NCBI GenBank assembly: GCA_030167125.1
Contig: CP126531.1
Location: 2,768,578-2,832,577 of the forward strand
Source of the DNA: Rhodanobacteraceae bacterium
Lineage (GTDB): Bacteria > Pseudomonadota > Gammaproteobacteria > Xanthomonadales > Rhodanobacteraceae
DNA length: 64,000 nt
Reading direction: 5' to 3'
Shown here: positions 1-9,031 of the stretch, piece by piece
How positions within the stretch are numbered: position 1 is the first letter of the stretch
How the letters are laid out: each line of letters starts with the position of its first letter
Made by a program: the position numbers and the translations under genes
Notes under the pieces: model-generated
Database searches by the model: none
What the model saw: the letters and a program-made list of their open reading frames with translations, nothing else
Told to the model about the DNA's origin: nothing

Positions 1-165
1 AATGGCCGCCGCATCGGCATTTTGCCTGGAGTCAGCCAGAAAAGTCGTTTGGCTCCCGAAACTTGTATTCGCTTTGCTGAAAGAACGCGAGAAGATTTCG
101 GCAAGCGCTTGTGATCCGGCATTGTGCATAACTGACTGCGCGAAGGGGCGGCTCGCGCGCCCGGA
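1..165. other. Edge sequence downstream of radC
   Basis: This stretch lies between the window edge and the radC stop codon. A plus-strand open frame crosses it but runs into antisense radC, has no ribosome binding site and resembles nothing I know. I see no gene and no clear terminator hairpin here. Confidence 0.5.
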
Positions 166-831
166 TCAGATCAATCCGCGCGCCGCCATCGACGTCGGCT
201 CGCCCGCGCCGACCACCAAGTGGTCCAGCACCCGCACCCCGACGAGTTGCAGCGCATCGCGCAACTGCCGGGTGATGTTGCGGTCGGCGGCCGAAGGCTC
301 GGCGACGCCCGACGGGTGATTGTGCGCCAGGATCACCGCGGCCGCGTTGTGCTTCAGCGACGCGCGCACCACTTCGCGCGGATGCACCGACGCGCCGTCC
401 AGCGTGCCACGGAACAGTTCCTCGAACGCCAGCACGCGATGGCGGTTGTCGAGGAACAGGCAGGCGAACACTTCGTAAGGCTTGTGCGCGAGCTGCGCCT
501 TCAGGAACGCGGCGCTGTCGCGCGGGCTCGCCAATGCGGTGCGCCCGGTCAGTTCTTCACCCAAGGCGCGGCGCGCCAGTTCCAGCGCGGCCGCGAGGCG
601 TGCACGCTTGGCCGGGCCGAGTCCCGGCACGCCGGCGAGGTCATGCGCGAGCAACGCGTTCAATCCGCCCGCATGCGCCAGCAAATTGCGGCCCATGTCG
701 ATCGCGCTGCTGCCGCGCACGCCACTGCCCAGCAGCACCGCCAGCAATTCGGCCGGCGTCAGCGCAGCGGCACCGCGCGCCAGCAATTTTTCGCGTGGGC
801 GTTCGTCCTCCGGCCAATCTCGGATGCTCAT
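166..831 (-). CDS. radC: RadC-family JAB domain protein
   Basis: A 221-residue member of the RadC family. The N-terminal third has a helix-hairpin-helix-like stretch ([12 protein letters not shown], about residues 68-79). The C-terminal JAB/MPN metalloprotease-like domain has the metal-ligand set HNHPSG (170-175) followed by Asp183, preceded by the family signature around [15 protein letters not shown] (140-154). Length and layout match typical chromosomal RadC. The old link to recombinational repair has been questioned, so only a metal-binding JAB fold is safe; the biochemical role is unsettled. It is divergent from coaC across about 116 bases, a common arrangement in Gammaproteobacteria. 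The ATG start at 831 gives the canonical short N-terminus ([16 protein letters not shown]). Confidence 0.93.
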   Translation of the reverse strand: MSIRDWPEDERPREKLLARGAAALTPAELLAVLLGSGVRGSSAIDMGRNLLAHAGGLNALLAHDLAGVPGLGPAKRARLAAALELARRALGEELTGRTALASPRDSAAFLKAQLAHKPYEVFACLFLDNRHRVLAFEELFRGTLDGASVHPREVVRASLKHNAAAVILAHNHPSGVAEPSAADRNITRQLRDALQLVGVRVLDHLVVGAGEPTSMAARGLI

Positions 832-947
832 CGCGCCATCCCTCGTAACCGGCCGCCAGCATGCCCGCCGCGCGACGGCGCGTGCAGCGGAAGGGCGGTG
901 CGATTCGGGTAAGCTAATCGCCGGTTTGCCTGTCAGCGGATGCCGAC

Positions 948-1523
948 ATGAGTACCACGCAACATCGCCCGGGCGAACACAAACATGTTCTGCTCGGTGT
1001 CTCGGGCGGCATCGCCGCGTACAAGGCCTGCGAGGTCGTGCGCCGCCTGCGCGACGCCGGCGCCGAGGTACGCGTGGTGCTGACGGAAAACGCCGCGCGC
1101 TTCGTCACGCCGCTGACGTTCCAGGCCCTGTCGGGCCAACCCGTGCGCCACGGGTTGTGGGACGAAGAAGCCGAAATGGGCATGGGCCATCTGGAACTCG
1201 CGCGCTGGGCCGACGCGGTGCTGATCGCGCCCGCGTCCGCCGATGCGCTGGCCAAACTCGCGCACGGTTTTGCGGACGACCTGTTGTCGACGCTGTGTCT
1301 TGCCACCACCGCGCCGCTGGCGGTCGCACCGGCCATGAACCACCGGATGTGGCTGCACCCTGCAACGCAGGCCAACGTCGCGACCTTGCGCGCGCGCGGC
1401 GTCGCGATCCTCGGCCCTGCCAACGGCCCGCTCGCGGAAGGCGAATCCGGGCCAGGCCGGATGCTGGAACCGCAGCAACTGGTGCAGGCGCTGGTCACGC
1501 CAGGCGGCACGCATGTCGCATGA
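948..1523 (+). CDS. coaC: Phosphopantothenoylcysteine decarboxylase domain (CoaC), separate frame
   Basis: The flavoprotein half of what is normally the fused CoaBC (Dfp) enzyme; it decarboxylates 4'-phosphopantothenoylcysteine in CoA synthesis. The 191-residue product shows the flavin-binding start ([10 protein letters not shown], 17-26), the active-site His81 in GHLEL, a PASANT-like segment (PASADA) and the PXMNXXMW motif (PAMNHRMW, 128-135). The position of the catalytic ACGD motif of E. coli Dfp reads AEGE here (about 163-166), so the expected Cys is absent. The frame stops exactly at the domain boundary; the CoaB domain continues in another frame whose ATG overlaps this stop by 11 bases. 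This is either a true gene fission with translational coupling or an assembly indel. Confidence 0.88.
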   Translation: MSTTQHRPGEHKHVLLGVSGGIAAYKACEVVRRLRDAGAEVRVVLTENAARFVTPLTFQALSGQPVRHGLWDEEAEMGMGHLELARWADAVLIAPASADALAKLAHGFADDLLSTLCLATTAPLAVAPAMNHRMWLHPATQANVATLRARGVAILGPANGPLAEGESGPGRMLEPQQLVQALVTPGGTHVA

Positions 1524-2187
1524 AGGCGCGCTGGCCGGCCTGCGCGTGGTGATCGATGCCGGACCGACCTACGAGGACATCGACCCAGTGCGTTTCCTGG
1601 GCAATCGCAGCTCGGGCAAGATGGGTTTCGCCGTGGCGGAAGCCGCGGCACAAGCCGGCGCCGACGTCATCCTGGTCGCGGGTCCCGTCACGCTGCCGAC
1701 ACCGCGCGGCGTCGCCCGCCGCATTGACGTGCGCAGCGCGCTGCAGATGCGCGACGCGGTGATGCGTGCCGTGGAAGGCGCGGACATTTTCATCGCCACC
1801 GCGGCGGTGGCCGATTGGCGCGTCGCCGATTACAGCACGCGCAAGATCAAGAAAGGCCCGAACGGCGCGCCGGTGCTGGAACTCATCGAGAATCCCGACA
1901 TCCTGGCCGAAGTCGCGGCGCGCGATCCGCGCCCGTTCGTGGTGGGCTTTGCCGCCGAAACCGACCACGTCGCCGAGCACGCGCGCGAAAAACTGATACG
2001 CAAGAAACTCGATCTGCTGGCCGCCAACCACGTCGACGAGAACATCGGTATCGGCGCCGACGACAATGCGCTGGAGTTGATCTGGGCGGATGGCAGCGAA
2101 TCGCTGCCGCGCGCATCCAAATCCGAGTTGGCCAAGACATTGGTTGCGCGGATCGCCGCGCACCATCGCGCGCGGAGACACGCATGA
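1513..2187 (+). CDS. coaB: Phosphopantothenate-cysteine ligase domain (CoaB), separate frame
   Basis: This 224-residue product joins cysteine to 4'-phosphopantothenate using CTP, the step before CoaC. It carries [12 protein letters not shown] (about 16-27), the acyl-phosphate-stabilising NRSSGKMG (31-38), the ATAAVADW strand (95-102) and the KIKK loop (111-114) whose lysine matches the ligase lysine of Dfp. Added to the preceding 191 residues the total is about 415, close to a normal fused Dfp (about 400). The only ATG at the boundary overlaps the coaC stop. No Shine-Dalgarno stands out inside coaC, so expression should depend on re-initiation unless the split is a sequence error. Its own stop overlaps the dut start (ATGA). 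Confidence 0.88.
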   Translation: MSHEGALAGLRVVIDAGPTYEDIDPVRFLGNRSSGKMGFAVAEAAAQAGADVILVAGPVTLPTPRGVARRIDVRSALQMRDAVMRAVEGADIFIATAAVADWRVADYSTRKIKKGPNGAPVLELIENPDILAEVAARDPRPFVVGFAAETDHVAEHAREKLIRKKLDLLAANHVDENIGIGADDNALELIWADGSESLPRASKSELAKTLVARIAAHHRARRHA

Positions 2188-2657
2188 ATGCGTCACAACA
2201 TGCGGTGCCGGTGGAATTGAAGCGCCTTGACGCGCGGCTCGGCGATTCCATTCCCTTGCCCGCCTACGCCACCGACGGCAGCGCCGCGATGGATTTGCGT
2301 GCGGCGCCCGAAAGCGCCGTCACGCTGGAACCAGGTGACAGCGCATTGATTCCGACCGGCCTCGCGATCCACATCGGCGACCCCGGCTGGTGCGCGCTGA
2401 TCCTGCCGCGCTCCGGCCTCGGCCACAAACACGGGCTGGTGCTCGGCAATCTCACCGGCCTGATCGACGCCGATTACCAGGGACCGCTGATGATTTCCTG
2501 CTGGAACCGCGGCAGGGCGCCCTTTACCATCCAGCCGGGCGACCGCATCGCGCAGTTGCTGGTGATGCCGGTCGCACGCGTCGCGTGGCGCGTGGTCGAG
2601 GACTTCGCGGCAAGCGCGCGCGGCGCCGGCGGGTTTGGCTCGACAGGGGTCGCATGA
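2184..2657 (+). CDS. dut: dUTP diphosphatase
   Basis: A trimeric-type dUTPase of 157 residues that hydrolyses dUTP to dUMP and pyrophosphate, keeping uracil out of DNA and feeding dTMP synthesis. All five motifs are visible: [10 protein letters not shown] (31-40), PRSG (75-78), GLIDADYQG with catalytic Asp96 (92-100), GDRIAQL (119-125) and the C-terminal flap [10 protein letters not shown] (146-155). I chose the ATG at 2184 because it overlaps the coaB stop in an ATGA coupling and gives the standard N-terminus; the frame is open further upstream but only as antisense-like noise inside coaB. It is the third gene of the coaC-coaB-dut-algC operon, an order known from pseudomonads and xanthomonads. 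Confidence 0.96.
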   Translation: MNASQHAVPVELKRLDARLGDSIPLPAYATDGSAAMDLRAAPESAVTLEPGDSALIPTGLAIHIGDPGWCALILPRSGLGHKHGLVLGNLTGLIDADYQGPLMISCWNRGRAPFTIQPGDRIAQLLVMPVARVAWRVVEDFAASARGAGGFGSTGVA

Positions 2658-2661
2658 CGAC

Positions 2662-5073
2662 ATGGACAACGATTCGACCGCCAGCAAGGCTTCCAACGCC
2701 CAGCAAGTGCAAGCCGCCGCGCGTGCCGTGCGCGCACGTTTCAGCCTGCGCCGCGGCTTCGCCGCCGTGGTGGCGGATCTGTTGCTCGCGCTCGGCACCT
2801 TGCTGGTGCTGTTCGGCTTGTTCATGGGCTGGCAGGCGTGGCTCACCTGGCGACAGTCGAACGCCGCGCAGGATCTGGCGCAGGCGAAACAGGATGCCGC
2901 GCAAAAGATCGCGCTGATCGTCGCGGACCGGCGCGCGCAAGTCGTCCATGCGCTCGGGCAGCCCGCGGTGGCCGCGGCACTCGCCAGCGATACGCCGCAA
3001 ACGCGCGCCGCCGCCGCGCAAGCCATCAAGGCGGACGTGAAGGACGCCAGCAGCGTGACGCTGTACAGCGCGCAATTGAACGAAGTGCTGCATGGCAACC
3101 TCACGCAACTCGGTTACGCGCGCGCGGCGCAACTGATGTCCAGCTTGAGCGACGGCGACGTCGGTCCGGCGCAATCGCCGCTGCCCCACGTGATGAGTTT
3201 CGCGGGTCCGATCAACGGCGCGGATGGCAAGCCGCTGGCTTTCGCGACGATCGATTTCCCGGACTCGGCGCTGCGCGTCGCGCTGCATTCCGAACCCGTG
3301 GGCGCGGGCCGGCTGGACCTGCGGCAAAGCAACAAATCGGGCGACACCGTGCTGGCGGGCGTGGGCCAGGACGGCTTGTCGACGGGCGACGACGCCGGTG
3401 TGCCGGTCCCGCACAGCCTGTACCGCGTGGCGTCGGCGCCTCCGCAGTTCTGGTTGCCCATCACGCAATCGTTCATCCCAGCCTTGGTGCTCGCGATCGC
3501 CGCGTTCCTGTGTGGTCTCGGCGTGTTGTGGCTGCGTCCGCGCGTGCGCGCGCGCCTGGGCGGTGCGCCGCTGACGGAAGAACCCGCGCTGGCCGACGTG
3601 ATCGCCGCCACCCCGCCGCAACCCAAAACCGCTCCCGCCGTGAAGGCCGCCGCGGAACCGGCGAGCGCGCCGGAAGCGTCGACGCAGGGCGATCCCATTC
3701 CCGACCGCAGCATCTTCCGCGCCTACGACATCCGCGGCGTGGTCGGCCAGACGCTCACCGAAGGCGTGGCGCGGCAGCTCGGCCGCGCGATCGGCAGCGC
3801 GGTGCGCGACAAGGATCTGCATCAGATCGTGGTCGGCCGCGACGGACGCCTGTCCGGTCCGATGCTGTCGGGCGCGTTGATCGAAGGACTGCGCGCGGCC
3901 GGCGTGGATGTGATCGACATCGGCGCGGTGCCGACGCCGGTCAGTTATTTCGCGGCCTACCAGCTCAACACCGGTTCCTGCGTGTCGGTCACCGGCAGCC
4001 ACAACCCGCCCGACTACAACGGTTTCAAGATCGTGATCGGCGGCGAGACGCTGGCCGAGGACGCGATCCAGGATTTGTACCAGCGCATCGTCGACGGCCG
4101 CCTCGCGGATGGCCACGGCTCGTTTGGCCAGTACGACATCACCGGCGAATACATCGAGCGCATCGCATCGGACATCCAGACCGGGCGCGCGCTGAAGGTC
4201 GTCGTCGATTGCGGCAACGGAATCGCCGGCAACACCGCGCCGGGCGTGGTGCACGCGATCGGCTGCGAACCCATTCCTTTGTACTGCGACGTCGACGGCA
4301 CCTTCCCGAACCATCACCCCGATCCGTCGGAACCGAAGAACCTGGCCGACCTGATCCTGACGGTCAAGAAAACCGGCGCCGACGTCGGCTTGGCGTTCGA
4401 CGGCGACGGCGACCGTCTGGGCGTGGTGACCAAGGACGGCGAAATCATCTATCCCGATCGCGTGCTGATGTTGTTCGCGCAGGACGTGCTCACCCGCAAT
4501 CCAGGCGCGACGATCCTGTACGACGTGAAGTGCACCGGTCATTTGCAGCCACTGATCCTGAAAGCCGGCGGCAGTCCGCTGATGTGGAAGACCGGGCACT
4601 CGCTGATCAAGGCCAAGATGAAGGAAACCGGTGCGCAACTCGCCGGCGAGATGAGCGGCCACTTCTTCTTCCGCGAACGCTGGTACGGCTTCGACGACGG
4701 CGTGTACGCCGCCGCGCGCCTGCTGGAAATCCTGGCCGACGATCCGGAAGGCCGCACGCCTGAAGAAATCTTCGCGACCCTGCCCAAAGGCGTGTCGACG
4801 CCCGAGCTGCACATCCAGATGCAGGAAGGCCAGAACCATCCCTTCATCGCGCGTTTCCGCGAGCACGCGCAATTCGACGGCGCGCGCATCACCACCATCG
4901 ACGGCCTGCGCGCAGACTGGTCCGATGGCTGGGGCCTGGTACGCGCCTCCAACACCACGCCGGTGCTGGTGCTGCGCTTCGACGCCGACAATCCGACCGC
5001 GCTGAAGCGCATCCAGGACGCGTTCCGCACGCAGATCCTGGCGTGCGACGACGCGCTGCAACTGCCGTTCTGA
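2662..5073 (+). CDS. algC: Phosphomannomutase/phosphoglucomutase with membrane-anchored N-terminal extension
   Basis: Interconverts the 6- and 1-phosphates of mannose and glucose, supplying GDP-mannose and UDP-glucose precursors for lipopolysaccharide and exopolysaccharide. The catalytic part begins near residue 347 and has the phosphoserine loop TGSHNPPDYNG (Ser about 445), the metal loop DGDGDRLG (about 580), the sugar-binding loop GEMSGHFFF (about 661) and the phosphate loop RASNTTPVLVL (about 761). The first 300 residues are unusual: a transmembrane helix (about 32-57), a roughly 210-residue likely periplasmic region, a second helix (about 271-291) and an Ala/Pro-rich linker. The ATG at 2662 lies 4 bases after the dut stop with AGGGG 12 bases upstream; an in-frame start at 2635 inside dut is less likely. 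Product 803 residues against about 460 for the classical enzyme. Confidence 0.93.
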   Translation: MDNDSTASKASNAQQVQAAARAVRARFSLRRGFAAVVADLLLALGTLLVLFGLFMGWQAWLTWRQSNAAQDLAQAKQDAAQKIALIVADRRAQVVHALGQPAVAAALASDTPQTRAAAAQAIKADVKDASSVTLYSAQLNEVLHGNLTQLGYARAAQLMSSLSDGDVGPAQSPLPHVMSFAGPINGADGKPLAFATIDFPDSALRVALHSEPVGAGRLDLRQSNKSGDTVLAGVGQDGLSTGDDAGVPVPHSLYRVASAPPQFWLPITQSFIPALVLAIAAFLCGLGVLWLRPRVRARLGGAPLTEEPALADVIAATPPQPKTAPAVKAAAEPASAPEASTQGDPIPDRSIFRAYDIRGVVGQTLTEGVARQLGRAIGSAVRDKDLHQIVVGRDGRLSGPMLSGALIEGLRAAGVDVIDIGAVPTPVSYFAAYQLNTGSCVSVTGSHNPPDYNGFKIVIGGETLAEDAIQDLYQRIVDGRLADGHGSFGQYDITGEYIERIASDIQTGRALKVVVDCGNGIAGNTAPGVVHAIGCEPIPLYCDVDGTFPNHHPDPSEPKNLADLILTVKKTGADVGLAFDGDGDRLGVVTKDGEIIYPDRVLMLFAQDVLTRNPGATILYDVKCTGHLQPLILKAGGSPLMWKTGHSLIKAKMKETGAQLAGEMSGHFFFRERWYGFDDGVYAAARLLEILADDPEGRTPEEIFATLPKGVSTPELHIQMQEGQNHPFIARFREHAQFDGARITTIDGLRADWSDGWGLVRASNTTPVLVLRFDADNPTALKRIQDAFRTQILACDDALQLPF

Positions 5074-5088
5074 TCGCGCGATCGCGCT

Positions 5089-5517
5089 TCAGCGCGCGAC
5101 CACGCCGACGCCCCAGATCGCGAACGCAAGCGCCAGCAGGATCACCAGGGCCAGGTAATAGCGCGCACGATTGCGGCGCGGCGCCGCGAGGTTGCGTGTC
5201 CGTTGCACGCGGCGTTCGTGGCCGCCGCCCGCACGGGCCGGCGCAGGCGCTTCTTCCACCCGCGCGGCATCGGCGCGCCGCGTGCCGGCGGTCGCCGCGG
5301 GCAAGCGGCCGTAGCGGTGCTCGAACGCGAGCGCGGCGCCGTACAACCGGTTCAGGCGTTGCAGGCGATCGGTATCCGTCGGGTCCGCCGACTGCCGATC
5401 GGGATGCAGCTGCGCAACCCTCCGGCGGTAGGCCTGCTTGAGCGCATCGAGGTCGCTGACGCCTGGCGACAGGCCCAGTTCCTCATACAGCACCAGAAAG
5501 TCGGTATCTCCCGCCAT
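5089..5517 (-). CDS. J-domain protein with C-terminal membrane anchor
   Basis: A 142-residue protein starting with a compact J-domain: the HPD signature (in AQLHPDRQS) that stimulates DnaK ATPase lies near residue 40. A basic, Ala/Arg-rich linker follows, and a single hydrophobic helix near the C-terminus (YYLALVILLALAFAIWGVGV) makes it tail-anchored. This architecture suggests an Hsp70 co-chaperone tethered to the inner membrane; the client is unknown. I used the ATG at 5517, which places the J-domain at the N-terminus. It converges on algC with 15 bases between stops, where CGCGC/GCGCG inverted repeats could form a weak shared terminator. Confidence 0.75.
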   Translation of the reverse strand: MAGDTDFLVLYEELGLSPGVSDLDALKQAYRRRVAQLHPDRQSADPTDTDRLQRLNRLYGAALAFEHRYGRLPAATAGTRRADAARVEEAPAPARAGGGHERRVQRTRNLAAPRRNRARYYLALVILLALAFAIWGVGVVAR

Positions 5518-5581
5518 GCCGAGCAGTATCCCGCAACGATCGCGTTCCCACATACCGCGCCGTGCGGCATGCCGCGGTTGA

Positions 5582-6982
5582 TCAGCGTGCGCCGCGCCCG
5601 AACAACACCACTTCCACCGTCTGGATCAGGATGGCGAGGTCGAACGCGAAATTGTGATTCTTCACGTAGAACAAGTCGAACTTCAACTTTTCCACGGCGT
5701 CCTCGAACGAGGAACCGTAGGGATAGCGCAACTGCGCCCAGCCGGTCAGGCCCGGTTTCACGCAATGCCGCAGCGAGTAGTAGCGGATGCGCGTGTTGAA
5801 GTCGTCCACGAATTGCGGGCGTTCCGGGCGCGGGCCGATGATGCTCATGTCGCCGCGCAGCACGTTCCAGAGCTGCGGCAACTCGTCGAGCCGGGTCTTG
5901 CGGATGAAGCGGCCGACGCGGGTCACGCGGTCGTCGTCCTTGGTCGCCCAGCGCGCCACGCCGTCGAGCTCGGCATCGGTGCGCATGCTGCGGAACTTGA
6001 TCACCTGGAATGGCTTGCCGTTTTCGCCGACGCGCTCCTGCCGGTACAGGATCGGTGCGCCGCGGCCGGATTCCAGCCGGATCGCCAGCGTCGTCAGCAG
6101 CATGAACGGCCACGCCACCAGTCCCACCAGCGAGGCCATCGCGATATCGAAGGTCCGCTTGATGGTACGCCGCATGGGTGAAATGTTGAAGCCGTCCGAG
6201 AACACCAGCCACGACGGATTGGTGAGGTCCATCTTGATCTTGCCGGCCTCGCGTTCGAAGAATTCCGCCAGCTCGGTCACCGCGACGCCGCGCTGCTTGC
6301 ACTCGAGCAACGCGTCCACCGGCAAGGTGCCGCGGCGGTCGTCCGGACCCACCACGATCTCGTCCGCGCCGAGCCGGGTCACCCATTGGCACAAGGTCTC
6401 GTCGGGATGCAGCAGCGCCGACTGCGGCACCGTCACCGGATCGGCGCCGATCGGCACGTAGCCGAGGATCTTGAAGCCGCGCTGGTCGGTCCTGCGCCGC
6501 ATCTTGCTGAACACTTCGGCGGCACGCTGGCCCGCCCCCAGCATCACCACCCGCCGCTTGAACAGGTCGGCGTCGACGAAGCCGAGGAACAGCACGCGCC
6601 ACAAGGCCAAAATCAGATAACCCAAGACCAGCGTGATGCCCAGCACGCCGCGGCCGATGTACGCGGCCGGCAAGGCGTAATAGAGCACAGTCAGCGCGAC
6701 CCCGCCCAGCACGAAGGCAACCCCTTGGCGGCTCAGGCGGCCCAGCCAGCTCGCGCGCAAATGCACCTGGTACAGGCCCAGGGCCGTCATCGCGAGGATC
6801 AAGACCACGGCCACCAACGGCGCGCGCCAGCGCAGTGCGCTTCCGAATGCGGCCTGGGTACTCAAATCCCCCCAGTAGCGCAGGACCACGGCGCCGTAGA
6901 CACAGCCGGCCAGCAAGGCGAACTCGACCAGCACAAGCAGCAGCTGCCACCTGAGCGCGCGTTGTCGAAACAACCGGAACAT
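5582..6982 (-). CDS. Undecaprenyl-phosphate sugar phosphotransferase (exopolysaccharide initiation)
   Basis: Polyprenyl-phosphate hexose-1-phosphate transferase of the WbaP/WcaJ superfamily; it loads the first sugar phosphate onto the lipid carrier. The N-terminal half has about four membrane helices (starting RWQLLLVLVEFALLAG) and a nucleotide-binding-like region. The catalytic C-terminal domain (from about residue 275) shows KFRSM, DELPQLWN, GDMSIIGPRPERP and KPGLTGWAQ. The C-terminus (VVLFGRGAR) recalls the transferase subfamily associated with PEP-CTERM/exosortase loci, but none of those genes is here. The ATG at 6982 is preceded by AGGGGGA on the minus strand, a good ribosome binding site. 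466 residues. It stands alone, divergent from glmS, with no glycosyltransferase neighbours, so the polymer it starts cannot be named. Confidence 0.9.
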   Translation of the reverse strand: MFRLFRQRALRWQLLLVLVEFALLAGCVYGAVVLRYWGDLSTQAAFGSALRWRAPLVAVVLILAMTALGLYQVHLRASWLGRLSRQGVAFVLGGVALTVLYYALPAAYIGRGVLGITLVLGYLILALWRVLFLGFVDADLFKRRVVMLGAGQRAAEVFSKMRRRTDQRGFKILGYVPIGADPVTVPQSALLHPDETLCQWVTRLGADEIVVGPDDRRGTLPVDALLECKQRGVAVTELAEFFEREAGKIKMDLTNPSWLVFSDGFNISPMRRTIKRTFDIAMASLVGLVAWPFMLLTTLAIRLESGRGAPILYRQERVGENGKPFQVIKFRSMRTDAELDGVARWATKDDDRVTRVGRFIRKTRLDELPQLWNVLRGDMSIIGPRPERPQFVDDFNTRIRYYSLRHCVKPGLTGWAQLRYPYGSSFEDAVEKLKFDLFYVKNHNFAFDLAILIQTVEVVLFGRGAR

Positions 6983-7021
6983 GACGCGTCCCCCTGTATT
7001 TGCCCCTTGCGCCGATACGGC

Positions 7022-7048
7022 TTGGCGCGAGGGGAGGGCCTTTATACT
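7022..7048 (+). promoter_or_regulatory. Candidate promoter upstream of glmS
   Basis: A TATACT hexamer at 7043-7048 follows a TTGGCG hexamer at 7022-7027. The spacer is only 15 bases, shorter than the usual 16-18, so this is tentative. It lies about 150 bases upstream of the glmS start in the gap shared with the divergent sugar transferase gene. Confidence 0.3.
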
Positions 7049-7198
7049 ACGAATGTGACGTAGTTCAAATTTCCGCGAGGTGCTGAAGGTTCTTGCACGA
7101 AACATGCCGCGGCTCGATTGATCGGCCCGAAACGCCGCCCTTTTGGACTCAAACCCCTGTATCTTTGCGTTTTTTCACCTCCCGCCAGGTGCAGAACC

Positions 7199-9031
7199 AT
7201 GTGTGGAATCGTTGCCGGCTGCACCCAACGTGACGTCGTTCCCATCCTGCTGGCCGGGTTGCATGCCCTCGAATACCGCGGCTACGACTCGGCCGGCCTG
7301 GCGGTGCTGGACGAAGGCAAGCTGAGCCGCCTGCGCGCGCCCGGCAAGGTCTCGGGACTCGATGCGCTGTGGCAGGCCTCGTCCACCCACGGCCGGACCG
7401 GCATCGCGCACACCCGCTGGGCCACCCACGGTGCGCCCAACGAGGCCAACGCGCATCCGCACGTGTCGCGCGACGCCGTCGCGGTGGTGCACAACGGCAT
7501 CATCGAGAACCACGCGGAACTGCGCGAGGAACTGAAGTCGGCCGGTTACGCCTTCAGTTCGGATACCGACACCGAGGTGATCGCGCACCTCGTGCACAAG
7601 CTGGTCGCCGGGGGCAAGCCGCTGCGCGAAGCGGTCGCCGACGCCACCCGCCGTTTGCGCGGTGCGTACGCGATTGCGGTGCTGCACCGCGACCATCCCG
7701 GGCATGTGGTCGGCGCGCGCCGCGGCAGCCCGCTGTGCGTGGGCGTCGGCATCGGCGAGCACTTCCTCGGCTCGGACGTGCAGGCGCTGATCCAGGTCAC
7801 CAACCGCATCGTGTACCTGGAAGAAGGCGACGTGGTGGAAATCACGCCCGACGCGCTGGTGATCGAGGCCGCCGACGGTGCGCAGGTTACGCGGAAAGTG
7901 CGCGAAAGCGATCTTTCGATGGACGCGGTCGAACGCGGCCAGTTCCGCCACTACATGCTGAAGGAAATCTTCGAGCAGCCGGGCGCGGTCGCCAACACGC
8001 TGGAAGGCCGCATCGCCGACAACCACATCCTGCCGAACATTTTCGGTGTCGACGCCGACGAACTGCTGAAGCGCGTGCGCCACGTGCACATCGTCGCCTG
8101 CGGCACCAGCTACCACGCCGGCATGGTCGCGCGTTACTGGCTGGAAGGCATCGCCGGCATCCCGTGCAGCGTCGAAGTCGCCAGCGAGTACCGCTACCGC
8201 AACGTGGTGGTGATGCCCGACACCTTGTTCCTCGCGGTTTCGCAGTCCGGCGAAACCGCCGACACGCTGGCCGCGCTGCGCGACGGCCGCGAGCGCGGGT
8301 ATCTCGGTTCGTTCGCGATCTGCAACGTGCCGGAATCGAGCCTGGTGCGCGAATCCGACCTCACCTTGATGACGCGCGCCGGCCCCGAAATCGGCGTCGC
8401 CTCGACCAAGGCCTTCACCACCCAGCTGACCGCGCTGGCGCTGCTGGTGCTGGAACTCGCGCGCCTGCGCGGCATCGACGCCGGCCGGCTCGCGCAATTG
8501 GTCGGCGAACTCGCCAGCCTGCCGCGCCGGATCGAGGAGGCATTGAAACTCGAGCCCGCGATCGCCGAACTGGCCGAGTCATTCGTCGACAAACACCACG
8601 CACTGTTCCTCGGCCGCGGCGCGCAATATCCGGTGGCGATGGAGGGCGCGCTGAAGTTGAAGGAGATTTCCTATATCCACGCCGAGGCGTATCCCGCGGG
8701 CGAACTGAAGCACGGCCCGCTGGCGCTGGTGGACGAGGACATGCCGGTGATCGCGGTCGCGCCCAACAACCAGCTGCTGGAAAAACTGAAATCGAACCTG
8801 GAGGAAGTGCGTGCGCGCGGCGGCCAGCTGTACGTGTTCGCCGACTCGGATGCCGACGTGTCGTTGAACGGCAAGCGCGGCCACCTGATGAAGATCGATG
8901 CCGGCGGCAACTTCATCGCGCCCGCCGTGTTCACGGTGCCGCTGCAGTTGCTCGCGTACCACGTCGCGGTGTTGCGCGGCACCGATGTGGATCAGCCGCG
9001 CAATCTGGCGAAGTCCGTTACCGTCGAATGA
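7199..9031 (+). CDS. glmS: Glutamine-fructose-6-phosphate aminotransferase (isomerizing)
   Basis: Makes glucosamine-6-phosphate from fructose-6-phosphate and glutamine, the first committed step to UDP-GlcNAc for peptidoglycan and lipopolysaccharide. The start at 7199 is fixed by the MCGIVA N-terminus, whose Cys becomes the nucleophilic N-terminal residue after Met removal; AGGTG lies 8 bases upstream. The glutaminase domain contains TRWATHG; the two SIS domains contain CGTSYHAG and [10 protein letters not shown]; the C-terminus reads [11 protein letters not shown] as in E. coli GlmS. 610 residues, the normal length. No glmS ribozyme is expected or seen. Its stop directly abuts the stop of the convergent dehydratase gene. 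GlmU, the next enzymes of the pathway, is encoded at 54.2 kb. Confidence 0.97.
   Translation: MCGIVAGCTQRDVVPILLAGLHALEYRGYDSAGLAVLDEGKLSRLRAPGKVSGLDALWQASSTHGRTGIAHTRWATHGAPNEANAHPHVSRDAVAVVHNGIIENHAELREELKSAGYAFSSDTDTEVIAHLVHKLVAGGKPLREAVADATRRLRGAYAIAVLHRDHPGHVVGARRGSPLCVGVGIGEHFLGSDVQALIQVTNRIVYLEEGDVVEITPDALVIEAADGAQVTRKVRESDLSMDAVERGQFRHYMLKEIFEQPGAVANTLEGRIADNHILPNIFGVDADELLKRVRHVHIVACGTSYHAGMVARYWLEGIAGIPCSVEVASEYRYRNVVVMPDTLFLAVSQSGETADTLAALRDGRERGYLGSFAICNVPESSLVRESDLTLMTRAGPEIGVASTKAFTTQLTALALLVLELARLRGIDAGRLAQLVGELASLPRRIEEALKLEPAIAELAESFVDKHHALFLGRGAQYPVAMEGALKLKEISYIHAEAYPAGELKHGPLALVDEDMPVIAVAPNNQLLEKLKSNLEEVRARGGQLYVFADSDADVSLNGKRGHLMKIDAGGNFIAPAVFTVPLQLLAYHVAVLRGTDVDQPRNLAKSVTVE

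Noticed and set aside
2..319. Plus-strand frame at the window edge
   Set aside because: It runs antisense into radC, has no ribosome binding site and no recognisable motif.
2524..5061. Very long open frame antisense to algC
   Set aside because: High-GC codon bias makes opposite frames open. It has no ribosome binding site, is Arg/His-rich without domains, and algC on the other strand is certain.
7106..7198. glmS ribozyme or riboswitch in the glmS leader
   Set aside because: The leader is too short after the possible promoter, shows no ribozyme core, and such elements belong to Firmicutes.
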